Positions 52,705 to 62,955 of a stretch of DNA of 64,000 bases are shown piece after piece (position 1 is the stretch's first letter; each line of letters opens with the position of its first letter). The stretch covers positions 1-64,000 of the forward strand of contig NW_020312088.1 of assembly GCF_002999335.1 (NCBI RefSeq), given 5' to 3'. Source of the stretch: Cyclospora cayetanensis. Taxonomy: Eukaryota; Apicomplexa; Conoidasida; Eucoccidiorida; Eimeriidae. The translations under genes and the position numbers were made by a program. Below the pieces are notes generated by a model that saw only the letters and a program-made list of their open reading frames with translations, had not been told where the DNA came from and searched no databases.

Positions 52705-54852
52705 TCTACCTGCGGGGCTTAATACAGTTTAAGCCTTTATACAATTCTTGACTCGTCGATTTACGCCGAGATCAACTCAACAGCCAGCTTTCGTAGATTT
52801 TAGAATAAGAGAACAGCACCATATCTCAATAGATCAATGCGCTCAGAAATGGGAGATTTAGTTTACAAAAACCACAATGTATATGAACCGCTGCTTGCTT
52901 AGTGTTTTACCCTTGGTCTTTCCGAGGTAAGTTTCCCGTCAGTTGGCCTCAGAATGGCAACAACTCGATAGCTAAACAGCCTATCAGTAGGTCGTGTACG
53001 CATAAGTATGATAAATTGAGAATGAGCTACTTGAGGCTTAAGGAGCAAGCAAATGCACATCTTGCATATTTGCCGAAAAGGTGCAGTCAAGATTTAGTAC
53101 ACACGGAGAGCGGGGCTGTACCACGGGCCATAGTCCACAGTCGAAAGTGGGCGAGAAAAGAAAGCCTTAAAGAGCACGCTCTTCTGGGCATACTCAGGCA
53201 GCCCTATATAAACGCACGTGCTCTGCTTCTATTGCGGACAGTTGAGTAAGATAATCCGGAACTGCAGGCTCATGCAAGAAGCCGGGAACCTGGACAACCG
53301 GACTAAGGCGAGCGGGACCAGGTTGCTTGGGCAGCAAAGAAAATTTATCAGGAAAACGTGCTGCCCCCTTCGAAGGCCTTGGCGAATCGAAGGGGACTAC
53401 AGAGAAAAGAGCCGCAGTACGGGACCCACGGTGGGTCACTTCTGAGTTCTTACAAGTTCGCGTGACTGCTTACGAATTGCCAGCTTTACTTAATACTGAT
53501 TGGAAAATGAGCTTGTCATGTAAGAAGATGACGCGATTATTTTAGAACGTTTTATGACTCCTATGTTGCACCCATGGATTATTCAATGGAAGGCGCGCAT
53601 GAAGCTGCGGACTGTTGAGATTGATGCTCCACGAAGCACTGAAAAGTGAGCAAATTTTCTGATCCTGCTCTCCTCTACAATGCTCATTTCATTAATGGTG
53701 AGTGGAGCAGTGTTAATATTTTAATCAGATAGAGAAGTGTCCTTATGCGGGGGGAGATGAGCAGCGCAGTGTGAAAAGACGTTTCTAGGCATACACCACA
53801 TTTTACTGGCTTTTTACGTGGCTCTTGAGTAGGGGATCTTATCAAACGTGTAGTCGAGAGCCAGCAGGAATGAACAAATACCAGGGAAGAATTCGCGGAT
53901 TTCTACATGAAGACAAGCTACCAGCAGGCTGGCCACCCACTGGTCGTCAAGCACACTATACTGAACTAGTCCCTGGGTAATCCTCAACCAATTTTCTGCT
54001 TTATCGGAAGTCCCCACAGCATGAAGAAGAGGTTGAGAAGCAGCCTAGCAACCTCACTTGTGAGATTGTCCTGCTACCCCATATTTGGCGAGGCACTCGG
54101 AATAGTATGTGGATCTACAGTCTACTCAACTAACCTCACAAAGGCTTTCTCGAAAAAGGTTCCTTTCTCTCAGCCGCCAGGCACAAAAAAGCGTCCCACG
54201 CTCTCATTCGCAATCTTGAGTATCCTTGTATGCTATTAAGACTTGTAATTTCTTTAGCTCAGCTGCAACCACAAATCAATACAGTTGTCACTTAGCTTGG
54301 CAAGGGAAAATGGATGGATATTGCATGGAAAACATCTTAGTCAGTTGCTGAGACGTTGAAGAGCACCGAAAGCATCTACAAACTGCGCTTCAGCTACCGC
54401 TAAATAGGCAGGAATATGTGAAAACACGCAATTGCTCGATTTTATGAAAGCAAAAAAGTGTTCAGCATTCCGTATTTTAGCTACAGGAATCAAGCCAGAT
54501 AGGGCAAAAAGTGAAATTCTCAAGATATGGCCTCTACCCTTACGCATCAGCAAGAACATTGACCCTTTTAATGGCATGCATCTTACTCTCGTAATCTCAT
54601 GCGTGGGCTTGCCATGATCCCTACTCCTTTGTCTGCTTAACTCAAGAATTACAGTCTCTAACTGGGACAGAAGATGCTGATGCCGCGGCACGAAAGCCTT
54701 TTTGCTGCCTTACAACTTCTCCGGTACTTGTGCTGCCCGGTCGCAAGCGTTAGCTATTCCTAACGACCGATGTTAGCTACGTAGTGATGGGTGCTCTCCT
54801 CTCCCATCGCCGTAGGTATTTAAGTAGGATAGAGAAGGAAGCGAGAGTTTCT

Positions 54853-54923
54853 GGCAGCGGTAGCACCAGCAGCAGCAGTACTACTGTAGGCCCAGCGGCC
54901 TGCTGCTGCTGCTACTACTGCCG
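54853..54923. repeat. CAG/CTG inverted repeat
   Basis: The left arm around 54858-54880 carries CAGCAGCAGCAG-like units and the right arm at 54899-54923 carries CTGCTGCTGCTG followed by CTACTACTGCCG, close to the reverse complement of the left arm (CGGTAG...GCAGCAGCAG). It would fold into an imperfect hairpin. It lies about 0.5 kb before retroelement copy B and could mark an element border. I see no counterpart before copy A. Confidence 0.6.
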
Positions 54924-55339
54924 TAGGGTCCTCATCGCATCAAGTCATTGCGTGTCATAATCTGTTCACCAAACCGAGCAGCGGTATTCACTGCAAGAAT
55001 AGGGACTCTACGCAACGTGGTTGGGCTTTCCAAAATGTGATGGCGCCATTTATAGGAGCGGCCTTTTACTTTCCACACACACAATCCCTTTGGATGTGCC
55101 TCACACAGAGTCTTCAGGACTTTGATAGTCTTCGAGTTGTTGGCTGTGGGGTTTCCTGCGCTACTACTTTTTAGTTAAATGCATTAAGGGCGTCATCGAA
55201 TTGGTCACTGACAAACTTTTGCGATGCCCTAGAAGTTCACTACTATGCGGTGTAATATCTCTTGCCTATGAAGGTTCATAAAGTCAATCACAACTAGCTG
55301 CTTCTTACGATACGCATGCATATAGATTGGCAATTGGGT

Positions 55340-57170
55340 GAAGCACTACCACGCTAGATATGACGTGATGTGGTTCACAGCAGAGCAGGTATCCCGTCGA
55401 TTCTATATCTCAACTTCGCTGTGCAGTGCCGCTTTGTGCAAAACACAGAACCATGTCTGCTGCGCATGATGAGATATACACTGGAGTAACAAAGCCCTCA
55501 CAGTCTTTTTGTAGCTTGCGATGCAGTTCGCGGCAGAGGTGCATGCACCGTCATGGCCAGCATAGGAGCAGCTGAAGCTGCGCATTCCTCTCGAATCCTG
55601 CTTCTTGGAAGGCCTCTGCTTCCTAAATGTAATGTGTATTATATGATTTTGGACCTTCTTCTGAGACCGTCGGTAGTCGAAAGCCAGGATAGAATATGCT
55701 TCATTGCTAACAAATAGCAAATATGCCCATTACATCCTGTGCTTCAGCTCTGGCATGGCTCACGTAGGCACTCAAGTATACTTTACTCATGCTTGGGAGC
55801 TCCACGACTTCCCCAAGGTGTCGTTACGGATAGGGATCCAAAATTCGCTAGCGCGTTGTGGATTGCTTTGATGACCAGCATACCGACGAGCTGCAACTTT
55901 GGCGCTACGAATCGCCATGGGACAGATGGGCAGACAGGGCGCACCGAACGAACTTTTCTGCAGTATTCGTTACCCTATGCTTACACAAATCCAATTGCTT
56001 GGCTTGGTTTTTCTTCTTATGCTGAATGGATTCCTCGTGCAGCCGTATACTTGTCTTGCTCTCCCGCGCTCCTAGTGTACACATAAAAGCCTCTCTCTGA
56101 TACGGTCGTAGATCTAGTCGTCCGGGGTTAGCAGCCACCCTTAGCAGCTGGGGAATTTAGAAAGTTGCTGGCTAGTGTACACGAATGTATGCGCAAAGAT
56201 AACTAGAAACAAACACGGTATGATGATAAGCGACAGTCGGCTGTGTGTTATCGACAGGCTTTGAGGTGCACCGGAAGGCGACCAGACGAAAAAGCTTAGC
56301 GGCCGCATGCCTGGTAACATTTGCCGTTTTTCTCACATATAGAAGTTCTTTCTTACCCTAGCGATTACCCTAAGAAAAGGAGCTGCCACAGAGCTATCAA
56401 TATTGACTTTCTCAAGAGGCTTAAAAGCTGCCTGAATCGTTCGCAGACCATTTCGCAGATGCGATTGACCCATATGGATGCAAAGACATCACAGGAAGCT
56501 GTAGAATTGTTGAATTTCTAGAACGCTTGAGAGCCGATAAAACAGTATACGAAAATTTCAATCAAAATGGGCTGGAAAACGCCAACCTCAGTGATTAATG
56601 AAAAAGCAACTTTGGACTTCGTTGCCTGCAGGAAGCTTTGTGATTTTGCTTGGCTAACGTTGGTAGTCGCGCTGGACGGTGCCTCGGTAATTGTCCTTTC
56701 CTCAGCGCTTGCTGTGCGTGCACTAGCTACCTTCAGCTAGTGGGGGCTGCTTGGAAAGTTTCTAGTCATTATTGTTAGGTGGTCGCTACACTTATTTTTA
56801 TGCGCAGGCGCTCTGAGGTATGTTGTCCCTACACTTTCCCTCAGGCATCTTTGGGGCTCTAAACACAACTACTTCTCATGCTTTGGGCTAATTTGCATGC
56901 AGGCATTGACGTATTCGGTGCAGACGCAGTGCTGCGTCTGAACTGGTGTGTTTTTGATTTCTCTTACATACTTTACATTTTTCTGTTTTCTCGTAGCAGG
57001 AGACTGACGCACCTCGGCGCGTTGACGACAGCCCTCGCCGTAGTCGTGTTGGTTGGTCCTTCCGTCGTTGCTGGTGAGCGTGTGTGCCTTTCCTCCCGTT
57101 GAATTTTAGGACAGCTAAAACACAAACTTACTTTTCTCACGTGCAGTGCATTCCGCGTTTCTGCCTGCCT
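55340..57170 (+). mobile_element. decayed Ty3/gypsy-like retroelement, copy B
   Basis: The best preserved part is 55739-56086: GVVTDRDPKFASALWIALM then, after a short gap, TDGQTGRTERTFLQYSL, then FSSYAEWIPRAAVYL and SPALLVY. This matches the order of the Ty3/gypsy integrase core: the second catalytic Asp in DRDPKF, the TDGQTER block, and the AEFAYN...SPF block. The final catalytic Glu is not in its usual place (TDGQTGRTER). Upstream, near 55380-55410, VSRRFY recalls the integrase zinc-finger region, and downstream, near 56190-56240, RYDDKRQSAV recalls the basic YADRRR segment after the core. Stops break the frame outside the core. It is homologous along its whole length to 33950-36190, on the same strand. 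Confidence 0.75.
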
Positions 57171-57735
57171 GATCGAGCAGGAGCTTCTCCGCTCTTCTAG
57201 ACGCAGTAGACTTCGGCATAAGGGTATAAAATTGGGGTTGTTTTCGAAGTTGAAGAAACGGGAAGAATGGAAGAGGTGTAGCGGGCTAGTTACACTTGAA
57301 AACGTCGTAATCAAGCATTTATATTAACGAAGGATTATCAAAGGATTAAATGACTGATTCACCATTTGAATACGTTCTTCTAGACTAATGATTTATAGCA
57401 ATCATTTAGCAAAGAATTAACTAATTGGTCTGTCTCGACATACGTCCTGTTCGTTGCGGAGCACTATCAGCTCGATACCACAAGAAAACATGTGCACGTG
57501 TGATAGATGATACGTGCTGTTGCTGTGAATGCTCTGGGTGCTTGGAGGGTGCAGATACGCTCACCCTGGGTGTTCCTTTCTTCTCATTTCGAGAATACTG
57601 CGGCATGCGTTGAGGGGAAGGTGCAAGTGCTTTTAAAACGCTCTGTAACTGCAGAATAATTCTGCGTTGAGTCTGAAGCTTTGTGGCTTTTTCAAAAGAC
57701 CTCAGATGAAGCGTTACGCACACACCCAAGCTGCA

Positions 57736-59379
57736 GCGAAGTGCTTAGCCTCATCTGCTCTTGTGTTACGCCGGAGTGGTCAGAGACGCATGTAAATACA
57801 ACGGAAAGCTCGAGAAGAGTACTGGTAAGCTCACTGAACGGTGTATAATGTCAATATTAGACCTGAATAGCAGCTTCAAAGCAATGGCTGCAAGGGTGGG
57901 AAAGTCGGTGAGGAAGCAGACTAGCGTTTCCAATGAAGCAATTCTGCGACTGCGTACGCGTTTAGCAAAGCAACATTTGAAGTTAAACATGGATGTATTC
58001 AGCGTGAAGGCATCTTACTCATATACATACTGTATTTCGGGCATTTCGGCCCAAATGCAAGTAAATTTGACGCAAGATGTAGAAAATGCATGCCAGTATC
58101 AATGGGCAGACGCAGCTGCTCCATCGATCGAATCAAGGCATGGTTCTACAAAACACACAGTAGGGTAGTATAGTGGTATAAAGAAGGTTAACATCCACCA
58201 CAGCCTCACCCTTGGCCTTCTATGATAAGCTGTTAGCATAGTGTAGCAGTTCAGTGATGGCAGCAGAGTCTGCATTGTAAGACCACAAATATAGCATTTG
58301 CCGAGAAGGTGGGTTTTGAACAAGGCTCAAGGAGGAGGCTTCTGTTGAGAAATGCCCATTAAAAATCCTTATAAACTCATGTATGCTTATCTAAAGTTGA
58401 TATTTACACAATGGGGCCTGATCACCTACCACATGAAACTCACAATGCACGCGCTCCCGCTTCACAACTTTACAAAAAATGGAGAAGTATCGGTGGCAGG
58501 GGGGCAATTGTACTTACTCCTCTCTGACGACCATGAAGATACAGAAGTTGATAGCTGCAATGAAGATACAGACTATTTTTCTTAGTCCGTGGAGGAAAGA
58601 GAATGGATGTGCTGGGCTGTTGCAGTCAGATGCATGCATTCAACTACCCTGCTTGTGTGAATAGCAATTATTGAAGCCCGAGAATACGCATTGCAATCTA
58701 TTATCAAGAAAATGGACTTAATCTGTGCATTCCTGGTATATTACTGCACCCATAGGGGCATAAAAGACCCAACGTAGAGTCTGGGGCTCATGCGTAGTGG
58801 GGCTGCTGCACCCGACACGACGCAGTCGACCATATAGTAGGCCAAAAGACAATATCTAAACGGCGCAACGCTAAAAGCCCACAATATGTTTGCGTAGAAG
58901 GCACAAGCAGCACAAGCAAGGCAGAAGATAGCCCCAACTAGCTCACCAGTGGTGGAGCCTAGGAGGCCTGGCTACGCTAGTGAAGCCACATCGTACGCCC
59001 TACTAATGTCTGAACAACGTGTAGAATAGCAGCATCTTAGAGTCTTATACAGATTGAGATTTGGTGCGGCGGGACTAGGAGCGGAGAAGGGCGCTTCGCC
59101 CAGTTCCACCCTCCTTTCCACTTGAAGAAGTGGGGACTGTGGAGGGAGGGTAGGATCCTAGCATTTTATATTCACTGTCGTTTCTAGTGTCCAATAGTGA
59201 ACTCCCCGTTATGCAGAAGCCGATGCAGCGGGTAAATTCACATTACGAATATCCATATGAACGCCAAAAATTATTTCAAGATCCCCGTTAAGAGTTTCAA
59301 AAGCGCTTCTACCTTTCCCCAAGCTATATTTGCACCTTACTAACGGTCTCAAAAAGCCGCCCTACTTCTTGAAGCCGAG
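57736..59379. other. no gene supported; stem-loop near 59.1 kb
   Basis: A plus-strand frame at 57779-57990 is basic and helical but has no recognised family. The rest shows nothing I can name, apart from the inverted repeats at 59085-59150. Confidence 0.4.
59085..59155. repeat. stem-loops upstream of the secreted-protein gene
   Basis: Two neighbouring hairpins. GGGCG-CTT-CGCCC lies at about 59089-59101. Then CCACCCTCC...CCACTT-GAAG-AAGTGG...GGAGGGAGGGT lies at about 59106-59151, where an inner perfect six-base stem is enclosed by a CCCTCC/GGAGGG stem. They lie about 230-290 bases before the ATG at 59380, so they could sit in the promoter or leader. The role is not known. Confidence 0.6.
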
Positions 59380-60768
59380 ATGACGCGTGTAGTTGGAGTG
59401 AATCCTCAGTTGATGCTCGGTTGGGCTCTCTCATTGGTTTTACTCCCGGCATTTCTTGATGCTGTATATTCAATGAGCCACGAAGACGGCAAACTGTATT
59501 CAGCAGTTAGAGCTACGAAAATGGAGATGACACGCGAGAATGAAGTAGCTTTTGGAGAATGCGGGCTTGTCTTTAGTGGGTCGTCGGTTAGAAACATCGG
59601 CCAGAATCGGCAGCGGCAACTTTGCTTCGCACTTCAGGGCTATGGATTTCTCACCAGATATATGAAGCAGGAACAGGGCAAAAAATTATCATGGCGTCAT
59701 AACGTCTGCCTGCTGCTCTCATTCTGTGGAGCCGATTGCCACCGGCTTTATGGACATCCCCAGCAAACTCCGGCAGCGGTTAAAGCTCTCTCTGAAGCAG
59801 CGGCATTGGCAGCAGCACAAACAGGTGACAACACACAGATAGTCACAGATGAGGACTGGAGTTCTCTCAATGAGAAACCCTCTTCGATACTGAACTCGGC
59901 CACTATTGGACTCGAGGGCCCATCGCCTATACAGGAAGAGCCATCTTTGAATCCCACTAATGCCAACTCAGGTGCGCCTGCATCTGTGGAAGCTGCAAGT
60001 ACCCAAGTTACTCTGAGATCATCGAGTTTTTCTCTTCAAACTAGGAGCAAGCGTTATGACAGTTGCCAGAAGCACTTTATGTCTCGGGCATCACCAGGGG
60101 ACTGCAAGCACGTTTATACGTTAGATTTTGAAGCTCAGAATGAAGGGTTTGGGAAATTTTTTGCTCGGCTGGCCCTGCTAGTAGGGGGTGCTGATATTGA
60201 AAAAGTTGTCCAAATTGAACGTCAAGTTCATCAGTATATACAGGCAAAAAAAAGCCGGTCTCTGTCAGGAAATCGTCAGGTTACCCCGAAACAACGAGAA
60301 TTAAAGAATTCTACCTTTGACGGCTCCAGAATCCCGGCGTATCCAGATACTCCTGTAGAGTCACGTGGGGTTTCGTATGGTAGTTCAGACCCCCATCACT
60401 TACCGTCACACAACTTGAAGATTGTCTTAGAGCCTCTGCTCCTGGACGGCACCCCAATGGGGCCTTTTGACAAACTTCAATACGAAGCCTTAGCCCCTGT
60501 CATTCAAGTCTCTATACCTCCCAATTTCAAGGCTCTTGTCAAGCCGATAGCAGATCAGGATTCCTCTTTGGCACATTCGAGGCGGCTCAGAGGCACAGGC
60601 TCTAGTGGTAGCAGTGGTTCTTTGTCGGAGTCTGGCAACAAGTTTATTTCTGCAGGAGCTTCCATCAACACAGCTGCCCACTGCAAAGCAGCCGCTGCAT
60701 TCATGTCGGAAAGGCCAGAGCTGCAATGGCTACAAGAGCACGTCTTCTTTTTGCATAGTCAAGGTTGA
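59380..60768 (+). CDS. unrecognised secreted or surface protein with signal peptide
   Basis: A single open frame of 462 residues, by far the longest uninterrupted one in the window. Residues 10-31 are a strong hydrophobic core (LMLGWALSLVLLPAFLDAVY), a typical signal peptide or signal anchor, with cleavage likely after SerAla- or TyrSer-like positions near 30. Residues 50-125 hold several Cys (ECGLVF, QLCFAL, NVCLLLSFCGADC) that could form disulfides. Residues 130-220 are low-complexity, rich in Ala, Ser, Thr and Pro. A middle region (about 245-290) looks helical. Residues 400-420 are Ser/Gly-rich (GTGSSGSSGSLSESG). No transmembrane segment or GPI-like tail is seen at the C terminus. The end at 60768 may not be final: CAAG|GTTGAG there could be a donor. 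I do not recognise the family. Confidence 0.75.
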   Translation: MTRVVGVNPQLMLGWALSLVLLPAFLDAVYSMSHEDGKLYSAVRATKMEMTRENEVAFGECGLVFSGSSVRNIGQNRQRQLCFALQGYGFLTRYMKQEQGKKLSWRHNVCLLLSFCGADCHRLYGHPQQTPAAVKALSEAAALAAAQTGDNTQIVTDEDWSSLNEKPSSILNSATIGLEGPSPIQEEPSLNPTNANSGAPASVEAASTQVTLRSSSFSLQTRSKRYDSCQKHFMSRASPGDCKHVYTLDFEAQNEGFGKFFARLALLVGGADIEKVVQIERQVHQYIQAKKSRSLSGNRQVTPKQRELKNSTFDGSRIPAYPDTPVESRGVSYGSSDPHHLPSHNLKIVLEPLLLDGTPMGPFDKLQYEALAPVIQVSIPPNFKALVKPIADQDSSLAHSRRLRGTGSSGSSGSLSESGNKFISAGASINTAAHCKAAAAFMSERPELQWLQEHVFFLHSQG

Positions 60769-61945
60769 GTAAGTTGCGGACGCTTCTTGGGCGCTTCTGA
60801 TTCAACAGAACCGCTATATCGGGAATTGTAGAGCGCTGGAACATCCTGCCGATTCCCTAGATGCCCGGAAGCCTTTGGTAGTGAGCGAAAGTCTACTGTC
60901 TTGGAGTTATTTATACATATGCTTGTTTGCTGAACTCTACTACAAACCCTGTTTCAGGTGACAAAGTAAATCTCCTCGAGTCATACAAACACCCGTGCAA
61001 TGCTTCTGCCCACAACCTCTAGGGCAGTCAGAGCCCCGTAGACGTTTCGGCCCAACAATTTTGTGAGTCTCACATTCTGGCCGTTCAGCACTGTCTCTCG
61101 CCATTTGTGAAGTGTTTATCTCTGTGATTTGTGAATTAATCAGATACATATACGTAGGCAAGACATAATTTTTTGCCAACTGCACTTCTGCACCAGGAGG
61201 AAACCATGTGCATTTACGTTTGTAAAAAGCGCGCAAATGGTTTAAATTGCTTCGGCATTGAGATGCTTTCGAAATGCAAACCCACCAGTGGTCAGTCCGC
61301 TTTTTTCTGCACGATTATGCCTTTGGCTGTTAGGCGGATTGTCACATGCTGTGGAGGGTGACACAGTTTCCTGTTTTTCGAGGATATGCATTACTGAGGG
61401 GCTAAAAGATGGACTGCAAAACTAATTGCCAGGTTTGAGGCCCCAGCGCAACTTCAAGGCATTAGCCGAACGCACAAACTAAAAGGGTACTGCAGAAATC
61501 TGTAGTACGCAGATTGTACAAGTGGAAAAGATAATTTAGCCCTGATGTATTCATTACACTCTCAACATAGCTTTAGATCCGCCTGCTGGAGTGACCACTA
61601 CTTCTTTTACGGTTAAAGTTGACCCATAGGAGCAGACTTTGTGTGGCGTTCCTGGATCTTGTCAGCCAAAGCGCACTGCAGTCTTTGTTTTTTTGTGAGC
61701 AACTCATGGTAACCGAAGTGTGTGCCTAGAGTTGACATTTAAGTACTAAAGCCCAATAACGTCCAGGAAACTGCAAGAAGGAACAAAGATTGGGTCCTCT
61801 TGCCTTTTCTTCCTGATTAGTTCAACGAGGGCCACCAGCCTACGGCAGCGCGTTTAAGTACTGTACAGCATACCCAATGAAAAGGATAAAGTTACTTATG
61901 CGAATCGAGCTTTATTGCTTGGGGCCATGCCAGACCAATTCTCAG
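60769..61945. other. no gene supported
   Basis: A minus-strand frame at 60940-61236 contains a Cys/His cluster (DCPRGCGQKHCTGVCM), but I found no splice partners and no family. Earlier exons of the gene at 61946 may lie here; a pyrimidine-rich stretch ending CTGATTAG near 61820 could be an acceptor. Confidence 0.35.
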
Positions 61946-62955
61946 AGGCAACTGGCCTTGACCTGAATTTCGTGGAGTGTTCTGCAGTGCCTACGATGGA
62001 TGATACTATTGAGCTAAAATACCACACTCTAGGTAAATCAGTGCTGAGATTGGTTGCTGTTTAATGAGCTCGTTCTGAGCTTCCGATGTGCTGCTGCAAG
62101 TGGCCCGCCTCGTAAGAGCAACAGGAGTCCGGCTAGCCATATAGAGAGGGGAACTACTCAGGTGTAGAATTGCACAGTATTCATAATTATCGTTCTTAAT
62201 GCTTACGCATCAGGCTTGGGAGGATGCGTGCAGTGTAGGAAATAATGCATGATCACTGACGCTCACATAGTTGCCTTCTGTTCAGCTAGAGAACGGCCAA
62301 TTCAAGGCGCAAAGGCCCTATGTGAAGGAGAAGCTCGGATTAACTACGCACATTCTACAGATAGTTTGAGCAAAGCTGTAGGCTTAGAGAAAGCAGAGTC
62401 TAGTGTTTTTCATGGCACCATCCTGAAAAATGGTGGGCTTGTGAGATTGTCGGCAGCTCTGGAAGAACTAGACACTAGTACCATAAAGATGTTGGTTACT
62501 GCATCCTTTGTGACATAAAAGTTACTCAAATCAAGGGAAGAGCTAGTATTCAAAGTATCGACTGTTTGTCATGCAACTGGGCGTGTAGGTACCTTTGCTT
62601 GGTCACTTGACCTTTTGAGTAAAGAAAGGTAAAAAGCCAATCCACTGATAGGTACTGTTGCTACTAGCGAAATACTAGACAAATAATGCAATGCAAGGGT
62701 ATAATTCACCATGCTATGGCTGACACCGCTAGAATAACTTCTTAAAGGGAATAGAATTGCTGCCCATGGGGGCTACAATCCCTGAGATTTCTACACACTC
62801 ATTGGTGCAGACCCGAATTGCCTGTTACAAGTTCAGCAAAGCAGCCAACTACGGCCCAGACCCTTTGGAGAATACAATACGATGAAAATACATTTTCTTG
62901 GCCGACACAATTCCTGTTCTAATTGTGGTAGCCGCCACAAAAAACTTTGTGCAAG
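61946..62955 (+). CDS. partial gene, exons of an unrecognised protein
   Basis: Exon 61946-62032 (acceptor CTCAG, donor GTAAAT) joins in frame to exon 62271-62494 (acceptor ACATAG, donor GTTACT). Together they read ATGLDLNFVECSAVPTMDDT... then VAFCSARERP...ALCEGEARINYAHS...LKNGGLVRLSAALEELD, which resembles a helical-repeat (armadillo-like) protein. The phase agreement at the join is the main support. A possible next exon at 62837-62955 (acceptor GTTCAG, donor GTGGGA) continues in phase and would add a CSNCGSRHKKLC cluster that could bind zinc. The 5' exons before 61946 and the 3' end are not identified. I cannot name the family. Confidence 0.4.

Larger units (their letters stand above)
51900..57735 (-). 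pseudogene. second, decayed copy of the 5' half of the CFAP69-like gene
   Basis: Pieces in the same order and strand as the copy at 30.9-36.4 kb. Near 57690-57600 is FEKATKLQTQRRIILQL (matching TQRKFNWKIL of copy A, and better preserved here). Near 54010-53940 is TSDKAENWLRITQGLVQ then YSVLDDQ (matching ATAENGLELAHELAK / YALLEDQ). Near 53600-53570 the DNA of the NHNAPSIES exon is recognisable but now frameshifted with a stop. Near 52260-52200 is ADSLIEPCGATN (matching ADNCMEPCGDTN). Just upstream of the 54.0-kb exon the frame contains stops at 54060-54085. I therefore read this as a pseudogene, although single exons remain open and could be expressed. It contains its own copy of the retroelement. 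Confidence 0.6.

Noticed and set aside
57761..58168. Plus-strand frame of 135 codons with a basic helical stretch
   Set aside because: Coding-like in composition but no homolog, splice partner or copy elsewhere supports it.
60940..61236. Minus-strand frame with a Cys/His cluster
   Set aside because: Cannot be linked to other exons; clusters of this size occur by chance in unselected frames.
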